A program made the translations under genes and the position numbers. The notes below the pieces were generated by a model. That model saw nothing but the letters and a program-made list of their open reading frames with translations. It did not search any database and was not told where the DNA came from. 64,000 nt of DNA from Gaetbulibacter_A sp043876815 (GTDB taxonomy: Bacteria > Bacteroidota > Bacteroidia > Flavobacteriales > Flavobacteriaceae): contig NZ_JBAWKA010000001.1 of NCBI RefSeq assembly GCF_043876815.1, forward strand, positions 930,001-994,000, written 5' to 3'. This document shows, in pieces, positions 36,052-45,465 of this stretch (positions are counted from its first letter, which is position 1; every line of letters starts with the position of its first letter).

Positions 36052-36462
36052 ATGATACAACGTATTCAAACCATTTATCTTTTAATCGCAGCAGGAATAT
36101 CTGCAGGGCTCATTTTTGTTTTTCCTTTATGGACGGTTGAAAATGAAAGCGTTGTATTTGCTCAAGATAATTTTTTGTTTTTAGGTTTATTTTTAGCCTC
36201 AGCATTATTATCTTTGATATCAATTTTTAGATACAAAAATAGGAAGTCTCAATTTATGTTGGGGCGACTTAACATCATATTAAACTTTATTTTACTAGGA
36301 TTTTTTGTGTATCGGATACTAATGGCACCTGGAGAAAGTCAAATTTCTGAGAAAGGTGTTGGGGTTTTTCTTCCCATCATTTCTATCGTTTTCTTGGCCC
36401 TGGCCAATAAAGCCATTAAAAAGGATGAAGACCTTGTAAAATCTGTAGATCGATTGCGATAA
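36052..36462 (+). CDS. DUF4293 membrane protein
   Basis: 136 residues opening MIQRIQTIYLLIAAGI, the family signature, with four membrane helices (about 7-27, 42-60, 72-92, 105-123). The gene is often next to rho in Flavobacteriaceae, as here (divergent). Function unknown. Confidence 0.85.
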   Translation: MIQRIQTIYLLIAAGISAGLIFVFPLWTVENESVVFAQDNFLFLGLFLASALLSLISIFRYKNRKSQFMLGRLNIILNFILLGFFVYRILMAPGESQISEKGVGVFLPIISIVFLALANKAIKKDEDLVKSVDRLR

Positions 36463-36492
36463 ACCTATCATCTTAGTAGTATTAGTGCGTTA

Positions 36493-36524
36493 AAACCCAG
36501 GGCTTTTGCTTTGGGTTTTTTAGT
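36493..36524 (+). terminator. Terminator of the DUF4293 gene
   Basis: AAAACCCA and TGGGTTTT arms with an internal GC-TTTT-GC helix, followed by a T-run. Confidence 0.75.
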
Positions 36525-36531
36525 TTTAAAC

Positions 36532-36645
36532 TTTTTGGGCGTTACCCTCCGCAAAGCTACGGGTCGGGCTATCCGTTACAAGTCCGCGCTCGTGCCTCGC
36601 TGTGGGCTTTCCACTGCTATCCCTAACGTGGGCCTCTCAACGGCT
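36532..36645 (+). repeat. GGGCGTT interspersed repeat, copy 2
   Basis: Begins CTTTTTGGGCGTTACC (from 36531), is markedly GC-rich against its AT-rich surroundings (GGGTCGGGCTATCCG, CTCGTGCCTCGC) and has the conserved end-type motif TATCCCTAACG at 36618-36628. Its right part overlaps the last codons of yfcE on the other strand: the stop codon and the final Ser-Arg come from repeat sequence. Confidence 0.65.
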
Positions 36646-37131
36646 ATCAAACTCTATAACTTCCAGGTTATCTATTTTATTACCATCAATCGTAAAGCGC
36701 AGCATGGTTCTTATTTTATGAAAACCATGTCTTCCCACAGCTCCAGGATTCATATGAATAAGATGACGCTTCTTATCCGGAATAACCTTTAAAATATGAG
36801 AGTGTCCGCAAATAAATAGCCGTGGTGGATTTTGATTCAGTTCCGGTAAAATCCTCGAACTATATTTTGGAGGATAACCACCAATATGGGTCATCCATAC
36901 GGCAACGTCTTCACACAAAAAGCGCTGATGCTCCGGGAATTCAGTACGTATTTGAGCGTCGTCAATATTACCATAAACGGCCCGTAAAGGCTTTAAATTT
37001 TTAATGGCATCGGTTACCTTCAGATCACCAATATCGCCGGCATGCCATACTTCATCCACTTTTTCAACATGTTTTAAAATGGCATCATCCATATAGCCGT
37101 GAGTGTCAGAAAGTAAAAGTATTTTTGTCAT
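36637..37131 (-). CDS. YfcE/MJ0936-family metallophosphoesterase
   Basis: 164 residues. Two-metal phosphoesterase motifs: LLLSDTHGY (DxH), WHAGDIGD (GDxxD-like), VYGNIDD (GNxxD/H), WMTHIGGYP and CGHSHILKV (GHxH). It hydrolyses phosphodiesters; substrate unknown. The final codons and stop fall in a GGGCGTT repeat, so the C-terminal residues after EVIEF are probably not ancestral. Confidence 0.9.
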   Translation of the reverse strand: MTKILLLSDTHGYMDDAILKHVEKVDEVWHAGDIGDLKVTDAIKNLKPLRAVYGNIDDAQIRTEFPEHQRFLCEDVAVWMTHIGGYPPKYSSRILPELNQNPPRLFICGHSHILKVIPDKKRHLIHMNPGAVGRHGFHKIRTMLRFTIDGNKIDNLEVIEFDSR

Positions 37132-37197
37132 GCTTTGGGGTATCGATTTTAATATTTAATTAATAGTTTCAACTTCAAAAATCATTTTAAAACTGCC

Positions 37198-37205
37198 TAT
37201 CTTTG
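37198..37205 (+). promoter_or_regulatory. -7 promoter box for truA and the ABC exporter
   Basis: TATCTTTG, exact consensus, 26 bases before the TTG start. Confidence 0.55.
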
Positions 37206-37231
37206 CCTTCCAACAAAAGTATTAAAACAGT

Positions 37232-37975
37232 TTGAGGTATTTCTTAGAACTTTCATATAATGGAAAAGACTATCACGGGTGGCAAATACAACCCGATGCC
37301 ATTTCAGTCCAGGAAGTGTTAGAAAATGCCATGTCAACCTTGTTAAAAACAAAAATTGCCCTAGTGGGTGCCGGGCGCACAGATACCGGGGTTCATGCGC
37401 AACAAATGTATGCGCATTTTGATGTGGATCACGCCATTGATAATCAGGATTTGGTGTATAAGCTCAATAGTTTTTTACCAAAAGATATCGCTGTTCATAA
37501 TATTTTTGAAGTGAAGCCTGAGGCACATGCCCGTTTTGATGCGTTGAGTAGAACCTATTTGTATAGGATTGCCCTCAAAAAAGATGTTTTTAATTTTGAT
37601 GCAGCTTATTTGATAAAGCAGGACTTGGATGTTGATGAAATGAATAAGGCTACAAAAATTTTATTTGAGTATAAAGATTTTCAATGTTTCTCGAAAACAC
37701 ATACCGATGTGAAGACGTATATTTGTGACATTATGAAAGCCGAATGGACACGAGTTGGTCATGAATTGCATTTTGTAATTCAGGCAGATCGGTTTTTACG
37801 TAATATGGTACGAGCTATTGTAGGCACCCTTGTTAATGTTGGATTACATAAAATAGAAGCGGAAGATGTGCATCGCATAATTGCTTCGAAAGACAGGGGA
37901 GAGGCAGGCTATTCTGTGCCGGCTCAAGGCTTATATTTAACACAGATAGATTATCCGGAATCGATAAAAATATAA
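37232..37975 (+). CDS. truA: tRNA pseudouridine(38-40) synthase
   Basis: 247 residues. RYFLELSYNGKDYHGWQIQP opens the protein and GAGRTDTGVHA holds the catalytic aspartate (D51); FLRNMVRAIVGTLVNVG follows near the C-terminus. It makes pseudouridine at positions 38-40 of many tRNAs. The start is TTG: a stop lies three codons upstream and no in-frame ATG precedes the conserved first strand. The ABC exporter begins one base after the stop, so the two genes form a transcript. Confidence 0.95.
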   Translation: MRYFLELSYNGKDYHGWQIQPDAISVQEVLENAMSTLLKTKIALVGAGRTDTGVHAQQMYAHFDVDHAIDNQDLVYKLNSFLPKDIAVHNIFEVKPEAHARFDALSRTYLYRIALKKDVFNFDAAYLIKQDLDVDEMNKATKILFEYKDFQCFSKTHTDVKTYICDIMKAEWTRVGHELHFVIQADRFLRNMVRAIVGTLVNVGLHKIEAEDVHRIIASKDRGEAGYSVPAQGLYLTQIDYPESIKI

Positions 37976-39742
37976 ATGGCAAAGCAAAAAGAAAAACCCT
38001 TTGATCTAAAGTTGTTCATACGACTTTTTCAGTATCTGAAACCTTATAAGCACGTATTTATAGGCTTAACCGTTTTGGTGGTGATTTTAGCACTATTAAG
38101 TGCAGCGACACCTTACATTACGAAATATGCTATAGATAACAGTGTTGCTGTTAAAAATCCTGAGGACTTTTTAATGTATATCGTATTAATGCTGGTGGTT
38201 TTGATACTTCAAACTGGTTCGCAACTTACCTTTATTTATTATGCCGCCTGGCTAGGTCAGAATTTAGTCATGGATATCCGGGTGAAGCTCTTTAAACATA
38301 TCCTGCGTTTTAAAATGAAATATTACGATACCTCCTCTGTTGGTGTCCTTATCACCCGTTCAGTAACCGATATGGAACGTATTGCCGATATTTTTGGACA
38401 GGGATTATTTATGATCGTGAGAGATTTACTCACCATGCTGGTCGTTTTCGGCGTTATGTTGTATACCAATGTAAAGTTAACACTGATCGTATTTATCATG
38501 TTGCCAATTTTGCTTTACGCTACAAGACTCTTTCAAAAGTATATGAAACGTGCCTTTGAAGAAGTACGTACCGAAGTTTCAAACCTGAACTCGTTCGTTC
38601 AGGAGCGTATCACCGGCATGAAAATACTGCAGTTATTTACTCGTGAGAATACGGAATTAAGCAAGTTCAAAACCATCAATGAACGCCATAAAAAAGCCTG
38701 GTTGAAAACGGTATGGTACAACTCCATATTTTTTCCTATCGCTGATCTGGCTTCCTCAATTACCATTGGATTGGTAGCCTGGTATGGCGGCTTGAATGTG
38801 GTGCTTCAGGGGACGGTAACACAAGGTACATTGGTATCTTTCATTATGTTCGTTCCTATGCTGTTTCGCCCATTGCGCCAAATAGCTGATAAATTTAATA
38901 CCCTGCAAATGGGTATGGTGGCAGCCAACCGTGTCTTTAAAATTCTGGATACCACGTCGCAAATTGATGACACAGGTACTATTGTTACAACCCATTTCAA
39001 AGGAAATATCAAGTTTAAAGATGTGTATTTTAATTATGTGGAGGATGAAGATGTGCTAAAAGGGGTTTCTTTTGAAGTGAAAGCAGGTGAAACTGTAGCC
39101 ATTGTTGGTGCTACAGGTGCCGGAAAATCTACGATCATAAACCTGTTGAATCGTTTTTATGAAATAAAATCCGGTATGATCGCTGTTGATGATATTGACA
39201 TTCGGGAGGTTACCTTAAATTCTTTACGAACCCAAATTGCGGTTGTTCTTCAGGATGTCTTTTTGTTTGCCGATACAATTTTGAACAATATTACCCTGGG
39301 AAATCCTAATATCACGGAAGATGAAGTTCGCAAAGCTGCGGAAGCTATTGGCGTGAACGACTTTATTGAAACCTTACCTAAGGGGTATCATTACAATGTT
39401 AAAGAACGTGGCGTTATGTTGTCATCTGGGCAGCGGCAACTCATATCATTTTTAAGGGCATATGTGACCAATCCGAGTATTTTAATACTGGATGAAGCCA
39501 CGTCTTCAGTAGATTCATATTCTGAGCAGCTCATCCAAAATGCCACTGATAAAATTACCAAGGGGAGAACCTCTATTGTGATCGCCCACCGTTTAGCCAC
39601 CATTAAAAAAGCAGATAAGATCATCGTCATGGATGCCGGCGAAATTGTGGAACAGGGAACTCACCAAGAATTGCTTAAAAACGAAAATGGATTCTACAGA
39701 AATTTGTACGAAGTACAGTTTCAAAAAGAAGAAGTAGCTTAG
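37976..39742 (+). CDS. ABC exporter, fused permease-ATPase (MsbA/LmrA type)
   Basis: 588 residues. Six-helix membrane domain (about 20-310) and ATPase domain (about 345-588) with Walker A GATGAGKST, Q-loop VVLQDVFLFADT, signature LSSGQRQL (one change from LSGGQ), Walker B ILILDEATSSVD and the H-loop IAHRL. It exports a lipid, peptide or drug; the substrate is unknown. It is directly adjacent to truA and its stop overlaps the cdaA stop region on the other strand by four bases. Confidence 0.93.
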   Translation: MAKQKEKPFDLKLFIRLFQYLKPYKHVFIGLTVLVVILALLSAATPYITKYAIDNSVAVKNPEDFLMYIVLMLVVLILQTGSQLTFIYYAAWLGQNLVMDIRVKLFKHILRFKMKYYDTSSVGVLITRSVTDMERIADIFGQGLFMIVRDLLTMLVVFGVMLYTNVKLTLIVFIMLPILLYATRLFQKYMKRAFEEVRTEVSNLNSFVQERITGMKILQLFTRENTELSKFKTINERHKKAWLKTVWYNSIFFPIADLASSITIGLVAWYGGLNVVLQGTVTQGTLVSFIMFVPMLFRPLRQIADKFNTLQMGMVAANRVFKILDTTSQIDDTGTIVTTHFKGNIKFKDVYFNYVEDEDVLKGVSFEVKAGETVAIVGATGAGKSTIINLLNRFYEIKSGMIAVDDIDIREVTLNSLRTQIAVVLQDVFLFADTILNNITLGNPNITEDEVRKAAEAIGVNDFIETLPKGYHYNVKERGVMLSSGQRQLISFLRAYVTNPSILILDEATSSVDSYSEQLIQNATDKITKGRTSIVIAHRLATIKKADKIIVMDAGEIVEQGTHQELLKNENGFYRNLYEVQFQKEEVA

Positions 39743-40524
39743 GCAAGATCCTCTTTAATCATATTTGTTAGTTCGGTAGTATCGTCAAAAACAACAAATT
39801 CCCCATCCTTAAAGTACGATATGTGCCCGGTTTCTTCACTTACCACGAGAGCTAAAGCATCTGTTTTCTCTGTAATACCTATGGCAGCACGGTGACGTAA
39901 ACCAAAACGATTTGGGATATTCTTGTCGTTATTTACCGGTAGAATAACCCGCGTGGCTTTAACGATATTATTACTAATTATGATGGCCCCATCATGCAAT
40001 GGGCTATTCTTAAAGAAAATACTTTCGATAATAGGTTGTGTGACCTTAATATTCATTTCATCACCCGAAGAGGTTAAAAAATCAAGATTGTTATTATTTT
40101 CAAAAACAATAAGAGCACCTGTTTTCGACATCGACATTTTATTACAAGCTGAAATTATGGCTTCCACATCAGTGGAAACTACAGCATCCGTTTTCAGGAA
40201 ACTAAATGGTCTTAAAAACTTACGCCTGCGATTAAAATTGGTAGATCCTACCATTAACAAGAACTTTCTTATTTCAGGCTGAAAGACAACAATCAAAGCG
40301 ATGATCCCCACTTTCATAAAACCACCGAAAATACTTGAAAGCAGTTCCATGTCCAGAAAATCAGTAAGCTTCCAAACCAGATAAATAATAATAATTCCAA
40401 TGAAAATATTTATGGCTACCGTACCCTTGATGAGTTTGTATATGTAATACAGCAGCAAGGCGACAAGTATCACATCGATAATGTCTACGACAGAGAGTTT
40501 TAAAACATCATTAAAAATTTCCAA
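39739..40524 (-). CDS. cdaA: Membrane-bound diadenylate cyclase CdaA
   Basis: 261 residues. Three N-terminal membrane helices (about 12-32, 36-54, 66-82) and a DisA_N cyclase domain with DGA (178-180) and RHR (210-212) in the RFGLRHRAAIG block. It makes the second messenger c-di-AMP from two ATP, acting on turgor and potassium control. The start is TTG (40524); a stop lies eight codons upstream with no ATG between. It follows an unknown lipoprotein and folP on the same strand. Confidence 0.95.
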   Translation of the reverse strand: MEIFNDVLKLSVVDIIDVILVALLLYYIYKLIKGTVAINIFIGIIIIYLVWKLTDFLDMELLSSIFGGFMKVGIIALIVVFQPEIRKFLLMVGSTNFNRRRKFLRPFSFLKTDAVVSTDVEAIISACNKMSMSKTGALIVFENNNNLDFLTSSGDEMNIKVTQPIIESIFFKNSPLHDGAIIISNNIVKATRVILPVNNDKNIPNRFGLRHRAAIGITEKTDALALVVSEETGHISYFKDGEFVVFDDTTELTNMIKEDLA

Positions 40525-40559
40525 TGGCAGCGGGTTTCGGTAAAATTAATAAAATATGG

Positions 40560-41228
40560 TCAATTAAAAATAAATTCATCCGTTGAGATCATTTTATTTC
40601 TAGAATCCAACTCAGAAAGTTTCGACTTCAACCAAATATAATCCTGAAAGCGTAACGTACTTTTAAAACCAAGCATAATTTTTGCTTCAGGGCGCTTTGT
40701 AATCAAGCTGTCCAAAATTTCAGGCCATCGGGAAATATTGGAATTTAATGTGGTTAAGGTATTTCCTTTTGCTGTTTTGAAATTAAAATGATCAGGTTTT
40801 TCAAAACGAAAAAATACATAAGAACTATCCAAAGTAGGTTTAAAATCTTTGAAATGGTAGGTGACCTCCGTGAAATCAATAAACCCTAATGTCTTATGAT
40901 GCCTGTCATTACAAGTATAATAATTTTTAGCCTCGACATTCTTATGAGCCGCCTTTCGCTTTTTATCCTGTAAGAACATGATCTTTGGGATCGCTTGCGC
41001 TAAAGTTAATCTTTTATCAACATGAAGAATCCAGTTCGTTGTACTTATCAGGTTTCTTCTGTTAAGTTCCATACTGTCCGTTTTGGAAGTATTGTAAAAT
41101 AAATAGGCCTGAGACAGGTCCGATACTTTAGAAATTTCAGAACGATCAACCTCCGGTAATTCTACCGTTTTTTTGGAGCTACAGGAAACAACGAATAAAA
41201 TAACTATTAAGTAATGGAATCCTTTCAT
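40560..41228 (-). CDS. Lipoprotein of unknown function between folP and cdaA
   Basis: 222 residues with a lipobox VVSC (cysteine about residue 16) and a soluble, lysine-rich domain with two invariant-looking cysteine/histidine stretches (YYTCNDRHHK). I do not recognise the family. It begins one base from the folP stop and is co-transcribed with folP and cdaA. A role in c-di-AMP control is possible by position only. Confidence 0.65.
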   Translation of the reverse strand: MKGFHYLIVILFVVSCSSKKTVELPEVDRSEISKVSDLSQAYLFYNTSKTDSMELNRRNLISTTNWILHVDKRLTLAQAIPKIMFLQDKKRKAAHKNVEAKNYYTCNDRHHKTLGFIDFTEVTYHFKDFKPTLDSSYVFFRFEKPDHFNFKTAKGNTLTTLNSNISRWPEILDSLITKRPEAKIMLGFKSTLRFQDYIWLKSKLSELDSRNKMISTDEFIFN

Positions 41229-41229
41229 T

Positions 41230-42054
41230 TTAGGCTTTTAGGGCATTCATGAGTTGTACACACTCCATGGCTTCTTTCACATCATGAACCCGCAGGATAG
41301 CAGCGCCTTTTTCAAGAGCGATGGTATTAAGAATACTGGTGCCATTTAAAGCGTTTTCAACCGAAATCCCCAAGGTTTTATAGATCATGGATTTTCGTGA
41401 AATACCAACAAGCAATGGGTGTTCAATACTTTGAAATAATTCAAGTTGATTCAGTAATTTGAAGTTTTGTTCCCGTGTTTTTGCAAAACCAAAACCAGGA
41501 TCCACAATAATATTTGTGATTCCGTTTGACCTGGCTTCGACCAATCGTTCCGAAAAATAAAATAACACCTCTTTTAAAAGATCATCATAACGAGTTTGTT
41601 TTTGCATGGTTTGTGGCGTGCCGCGCATATGCATCATGATGTATGGAACTTTGAAATCACCTACAGTAGCCATCATTTTAGCATCCAATTGACCTGCTGA
41701 AATATCATTAATAAGAGCAGCCCCGGCTTCAATGACCGCTTTGGCTACTTGTGAACGAAAGGTATCTACTGAGATCAAAACTTCAGGAAATTCTTTTAAA
41801 ATAAGACTTAATACGGGAAGCAAGCGTTGTAATTCTTCTTCTTCACTAACATGTTCGGCGTTTGGTCGTGAACTGTAAGCACCCACATCGATAAAGGTGG
41901 CGCCATGGTTCAACATTTGTTCAACCTGTTTTAAACAATCGGTATGATCCCGATATTTTCCGCCATCATAAAAAGAATCAGGGGTAAGGTTTAAAATCCC
42001 CATGACTTTTGGGGTGGACAGATCGACAAGTTTGCCTTTGCAATTTATAGTCAT
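41230..42054 (-). CDS. folP: Dihydropteroate synthase
   Basis: 274 residues, TIM barrel. Motifs: GILNLTPDSFYDGGKY, FIDVGAYSSRPNA, SVDTFRSQVAKAVIEAGAALINDISAG, MHMRGTPQTMQ, DPGFGFAKT, and GISRKSMI (pterin and sulfonamide site). It joins dihydropterin pyrophosphate and p-aminobenzoate in folate synthesis and is the sulfonamide target. First gene of the folP-lipoprotein-cdaA transcript. Confidence 0.96.
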   Translation of the reverse strand: MTINCKGKLVDLSTPKVMGILNLTPDSFYDGGKYRDHTDCLKQVEQMLNHGATFIDVGAYSSRPNAEHVSEEEELQRLLPVLSLILKEFPEVLISVDTFRSQVAKAVIEAGAALINDISAGQLDAKMMATVGDFKVPYIMMHMRGTPQTMQKQTRYDDLLKEVLFYFSERLVEARSNGITNIIVDPGFGFAKTREQNFKLLNQLELFQSIEHPLLVGISRKSMIYKTLGISVENALNGTSILNTIALEKGAAILRVHDVKEAMECVQLMNALKA

Positions 42055-42158
42055 ATGCGCAAATAGCTTAAGTTGGATATTTTGGCTTAAAGTTTTAAAC
42101 CAGAAACTTTGAAGGTTTTAATAATTTATGCGAAATTTACGCAAAATTCAATTGATAG

Positions 42159-42701
42159 ATGCAAGATACTTCAAAACAATACGATGCCATAATTGATACC
42201 TGCAAAAGTTTGTTCATAAAAAAAATGAATGATTATGGTAGTGCCTGGAGAATATTGCGATTGCCATCTTTAACAGATCAGATTTTTATAAAAGCACAGC
42301 GCATTCGTGGTTTACAGGAAAATGCTACGAGAAAGGTAGATGAGGATGAGGTGAGCGAGTTTATTGGCATCATCAATTATTGTATCATGGCTTTGATCCA
42401 AATTAAAAAAGGGATCGCTGATCAACCTGACCTCTTAACGGAGGAAGCCATAAGCTTATATGAGGAGCAAGTCGCGATCACCAAGAAATTAATGGAAGAC
42501 AAAAACCATGATTACGGTGAAGCCTGGCGGGATATGCGGGTAAGTAGTCTTACCGATTTGATCTTGCAAAAATTATTACGTGTAAAAACCATAGAGAATA
42601 ATAAAGGTAAAACCCTGGTAAGCGAAGGGATAGATGCTAATTATCAGGATATGATCAATTATGCGGTATTCGCTTTAATTCACCTTGACGCCTTGAATTA
42701 A
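42159..42701 (+). CDS. DUF1599 domain protein (duplicated domain)
   Basis: 180 residues made of two similar halves, each with a KKMNDYGSAWRILRLPSLTDQIFIKAQRIR-like block (second half: KDKNHDYGEAWRDMRVSSLTDLILQKLLRVK). This is the standard DUF1599 tandem form. It is helical and cytosolic; function unknown. The gene is divergent from folP, with which it often neighbours in Bacteroidota, and upstream of a DoxX gene in the same direction. Confidence 0.88.
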   Translation: MQDTSKQYDAIIDTCKSLFIKKMNDYGSAWRILRLPSLTDQIFIKAQRIRGLQENATRKVDEDEVSEFIGIINYCIMALIQIKKGIADQPDLLTEEAISLYEEQVAITKKLMEDKNHDYGEAWRDMRVSSLTDLILQKLLRVKTIENNKGKTLVSEGIDANYQDMINYAVFALIHLDALN

Positions 42702-42733
42702 CGGTTTTTATTTTTACAATTGATATCATAATT

Positions 42734-43828
42734 ATGAAATATTTAGTAGCGCTTAGTCGGATCTTTGTTGGTGTTTTATTCATTATCTCCGGATTAATAA
42801 AACTCAATGATCCCCTTGGATTTTCATATAAACTTCAGGAGTATTTTAGCCCCGAGGTATTAAATATACCGGGACTTATTCCTTACGCCTTAATGATCTC
42901 CGTTCTGGTTGTAACCTTAGAGGTTATTCTGGGTGTTTTTCTATTGATAGGTTATAAACCTAAATTTACGATATGGAGTTTATTAGGTCTTATTATATTC
43001 TTTACATTCTTAACTTTTTACTCGGCTTATTTTGATATGGTAAGAGATTGTGGATGTTTTGGTGATGCTCTTAAGCTAACACCCTGGGAAAGTTTCACGA
43101 AAGATTTGATCTTATTGGTTTTGATCGTAGTTATCTTCTTAGGAAAACAATATATCACGCCTGTATTCCGGCCGCTACCAACCACGATCTTAGCCTTACT
43201 AAGTTTTGTATTCTGTTTTTGGTTAGGTTACCATGTGCTCATACATTTGCCGGTAGTTGATTTCAGAGCCTATAAAATAGGGGCGGATATTAAAGAGGGT
43301 ATGTCTGTTCCTGACGATGCTCCCAAGCCGGTCGTGGAATACACTTGGAAATTTGATGTTAACGGTGAAGAAAAAGAGATCACTAATTTTGGAGAATACC
43401 CCGACGTTGACGGTAAGTTTGTTGGAGCAGAAACTAAAGTTATCGATGCAGGCTACGAACCACCTATTTATGATTTTTCAATAGAAGCCGATGGCGAAGA
43501 CCTTACGGATCATTTTTTAAGTCAGGATAAGCTCATTGTTGTGGTATCTTACAGTTTGGAAAAAATAGAGTCGGGTGGCGCTGCTAAGTTAAAAGCACTT
43601 CAAGAGAGCGTGAGGTCAGAAGGCTACACCATAATAGGTTTAACCTCTTCCGGCGAAGCCAAGAAAAAACAATTCAATTTAAAATACGATCTGGATTTTG
43701 ATTGGTACCTCTGTGATGAAAAAGCACTCAAAACCGTCATCCGTGCGAATCCCGGAATATTGGAACTCAGTAAAGGTGTGGTGAAGCAAAAACTGAATTG
43801 GCACGATCTTGATGATTTAAAATTATAA
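42734..43828 (+). CDS. DoxX/MauE-type membrane protein with C-terminal thioredoxin-like domain
   Basis: 364 residues. Four or five membrane helices in the first 160 residues (LSRIFVGVLFIISGLIKLNDPLGFSYKLQEYF, a DoxX opening, with a CGCFGDAL pair), followed by a soluble domain of about 200 residues with a strand-rich thioredoxin-like pattern (LIVVVSYSLEKIESGG, GYTIIGLTSS) lacking a CxxC. This is the form found in BT_3928-type Bacteroidota proteins. The role is unclear, perhaps redox-related, since a thioredoxin lipoprotein lies two genes downstream. Confidence 0.8.
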   Translation: MKYLVALSRIFVGVLFIISGLIKLNDPLGFSYKLQEYFSPEVLNIPGLIPYALMISVLVVTLEVILGVFLLIGYKPKFTIWSLLGLIIFFTFLTFYSAYFDMVRDCGCFGDALKLTPWESFTKDLILLVLIVVIFLGKQYITPVFRPLPTTILALLSFVFCFWLGYHVLIHLPVVDFRAYKIGADIKEGMSVPDDAPKPVVEYTWKFDVNGEEKEITNFGEYPDVDGKFVGAETKVIDAGYEPPIYDFSIEADGEDLTDHFLSQDKLIVVVSYSLEKIESGGAAKLKALQESVRSEGYTIIGLTSSGEAKKKQFNLKYDLDFDWYLCDEKALKTVIRANPGILELSKGVVKQKLNWHDLDDLKL

Positions 43829-43885
43829 CGAAACAATCCATTTAAAATACTGTAACCGCTGATAAGCTATTTCCTAAATAAACTG

Positions 43886-44935
43886 ATGTATGCTGTTCTA
43901 ACCTTGTTTGGAGTAGTTACTGTTATTTTTTTTTTATTTAATGTTCTTCCCGGCGATCCCGCTCAAATGATGATGGGGCAAAAAGAAGATAGTGAACAAT
44001 TAGCACTTATCAAGAAGAAGTATGGCTTTGACAAACCGGTTACTACGCAATATTTGTATTATCTAAACGATCTATCGTCACTTTCATTTCACTCGAACGA
44101 CCCAAAAGATTACACTTATTTAAGTAGGGGTAAATACAGCGCAACTAAATTGTTGAGCATCAGTAACACCACCATGGTTTTAAAATGGCCTTATCTGAGA
44201 ACCTCGTTTACAAAATCGGGTAAAAATGTAAGCGCCGTATTAAAGGAAACACTTCCTAATACTTTTGTGTTAGCAGTTTCAGCGATTATTATCGCTATCC
44301 TATTAGGTGTGGCCTTAGGCATTATTTCAGCCCTTTATAAAGACCGCTGGCTCGATAAGGGCATACAGGTTTTAAGTACTCTGGGTATGAGTGTTCCTTC
44401 TTTTTTTAGTGCTATTCTATTTGCCTGGTTCTTTGGTTTTATATTACATAAATACACCCACTTGGAAATGACGGGTAGCCTTTATGAGCTTGATGATTTT
44501 GGAGAAGGTATGCATATCCAATGGAAGAACCTGATTCTCCCTGCTATCGTGCTCGGAATTCGCCCATTGGCAGTGGTTATTCAATTAATGAGAAATTCGT
44601 TGCTAGAGGTATTTAATCAGGATTACATTCGAACGGCACAGGCCAAAGGTCTGGCACCCTGGCAAATCATAAAAAGGCATGCCATCAAGAATGCTTTGAA
44701 TCCGGTAGTTACAGCGGTATCTGGTTGGTTTGCTTCCATGTTGGCGGGTGCTGTTTTTGTGGAGTATATTTTTGGTTGGAATGGTTTAGGAAAAGAAATC
44801 GTTTATGCTTTAAATACCTTAGATTTACCAGTTATTATGGGATCGGTCTTAATTATTGCCCTCATGTTTATAATTATCAATATTTTTGTAGATGTAATTT
44901 ATGTGTGGCTGGATCCTAAAGTAAAACTTGAATAA
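43886..44935 (+). CDS. DppB/OppB-type ABC transporter permease
   Basis: 349 residues with six membrane helices and the EAA-loop region (YIRTAQAKGLAPWQIIKRHAIKNALNPVVT). An insertion of about 80 residues after the first helix matches the Bacteroidota form. The ATG at 43886 begins inside the first helix. In-frame codons upstream read as ISYFLNKL, the usual start of this family, so the true start may be the CTG at 43859. No partner permease, ATPase or binding protein is adjacent; substrate peptide or other is unknown. Confidence 0.85.
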   Translation: MYAVLTLFGVVTVIFFLFNVLPGDPAQMMMGQKEDSEQLALIKKKYGFDKPVTTQYLYYLNDLSSLSFHSNDPKDYTYLSRGKYSATKLLSISNTTMVLKWPYLRTSFTKSGKNVSAVLKETLPNTFVLAVSAIIIAILLGVALGIISALYKDRWLDKGIQVLSTLGMSVPSFFSAILFAWFFGFILHKYTHLEMTGSLYELDDFGEGMHIQWKNLILPAIVLGIRPLAVVIQLMRNSLLEVFNQDYIRTAQAKGLAPWQIIKRHAIKNALNPVVTAVSGWFASMLAGAVFVEYIFGWNGLGKEIVYALNTLDLPVIMGSVLIIALMFIIINIFVDVIYVWLDPKVKLE

Positions 44936-44943
44936 AATAAAAA

Positions 44944-45432
44944 ATGAAAACATACACCTTCTTATTACTTTCTTTAATAAGTCTTTTAAGCTGTAAATCC
45001 GCTCCGGATCCTACGGAATTTTCAGAAGCAGCATTAAATGATACCTTTATTACTTTAGAAGGAGCTTCAGTTTCTTTTGAGGACATTCTGGCGAAACATG
45101 AGGGTGAAACTTTATTTATTGAGGTTTGGGCCTCCTGGTGTGGGGATTGTTTAAAAGGAATGCCAGCTGTGAAAGAAATTCAAGAGGAATATCCCGATGT
45201 CACTTACGTTTTTTTATCGCTCGATCGTGGTCAGGACGCTTGGAAGAAGGGAATAAAAAAACATCAGGTTAATGGCGAGCATTATTTTATGCAGTCGGGC
45301 TGGAAGGGGCCTTTTGGAAACTTTCTTGACCTAGACTGGATTCCACGATATCTTGTGGTGGATAAAACAGGTCATATAAAACTGTACAACGCTGAAAAAG
45401 CCACCGATGAACGCATTAAACAAAATTTATAA
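44944..45432 (+). CDS. TlpA-type thioredoxin lipoprotein
   Basis: 162 residues. Lipobox LLSC (cysteine about residue 17), then a thioredoxin fold with the active site WASWCGDC (CxxC) and a cis-proline block WIPRYLVVDKTG. It is a periplasmic thiol oxidoreductase of the TlpA/ResA kind. It starts eight bases after the ABC permease stop, so both share a transcript, and tpiA follows. Confidence 0.9.
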   Translation: MKTYTFLLLSLISLLSCKSAPDPTEFSEAALNDTFITLEGASVSFEDILAKHEGETLFIEVWASWCGDCLKGMPAVKEIQEEYPDVTYVFLSLDRGQDAWKKGIKKHQVNGEHYFMQSGWKGPFGNFLDLDWIPRYLVVDKTGHIKLYNAEKATDERIKQNL

Positions 45433-45465
45433 TTCAATAAAAATCCCATAAACGGGTATAAAATC

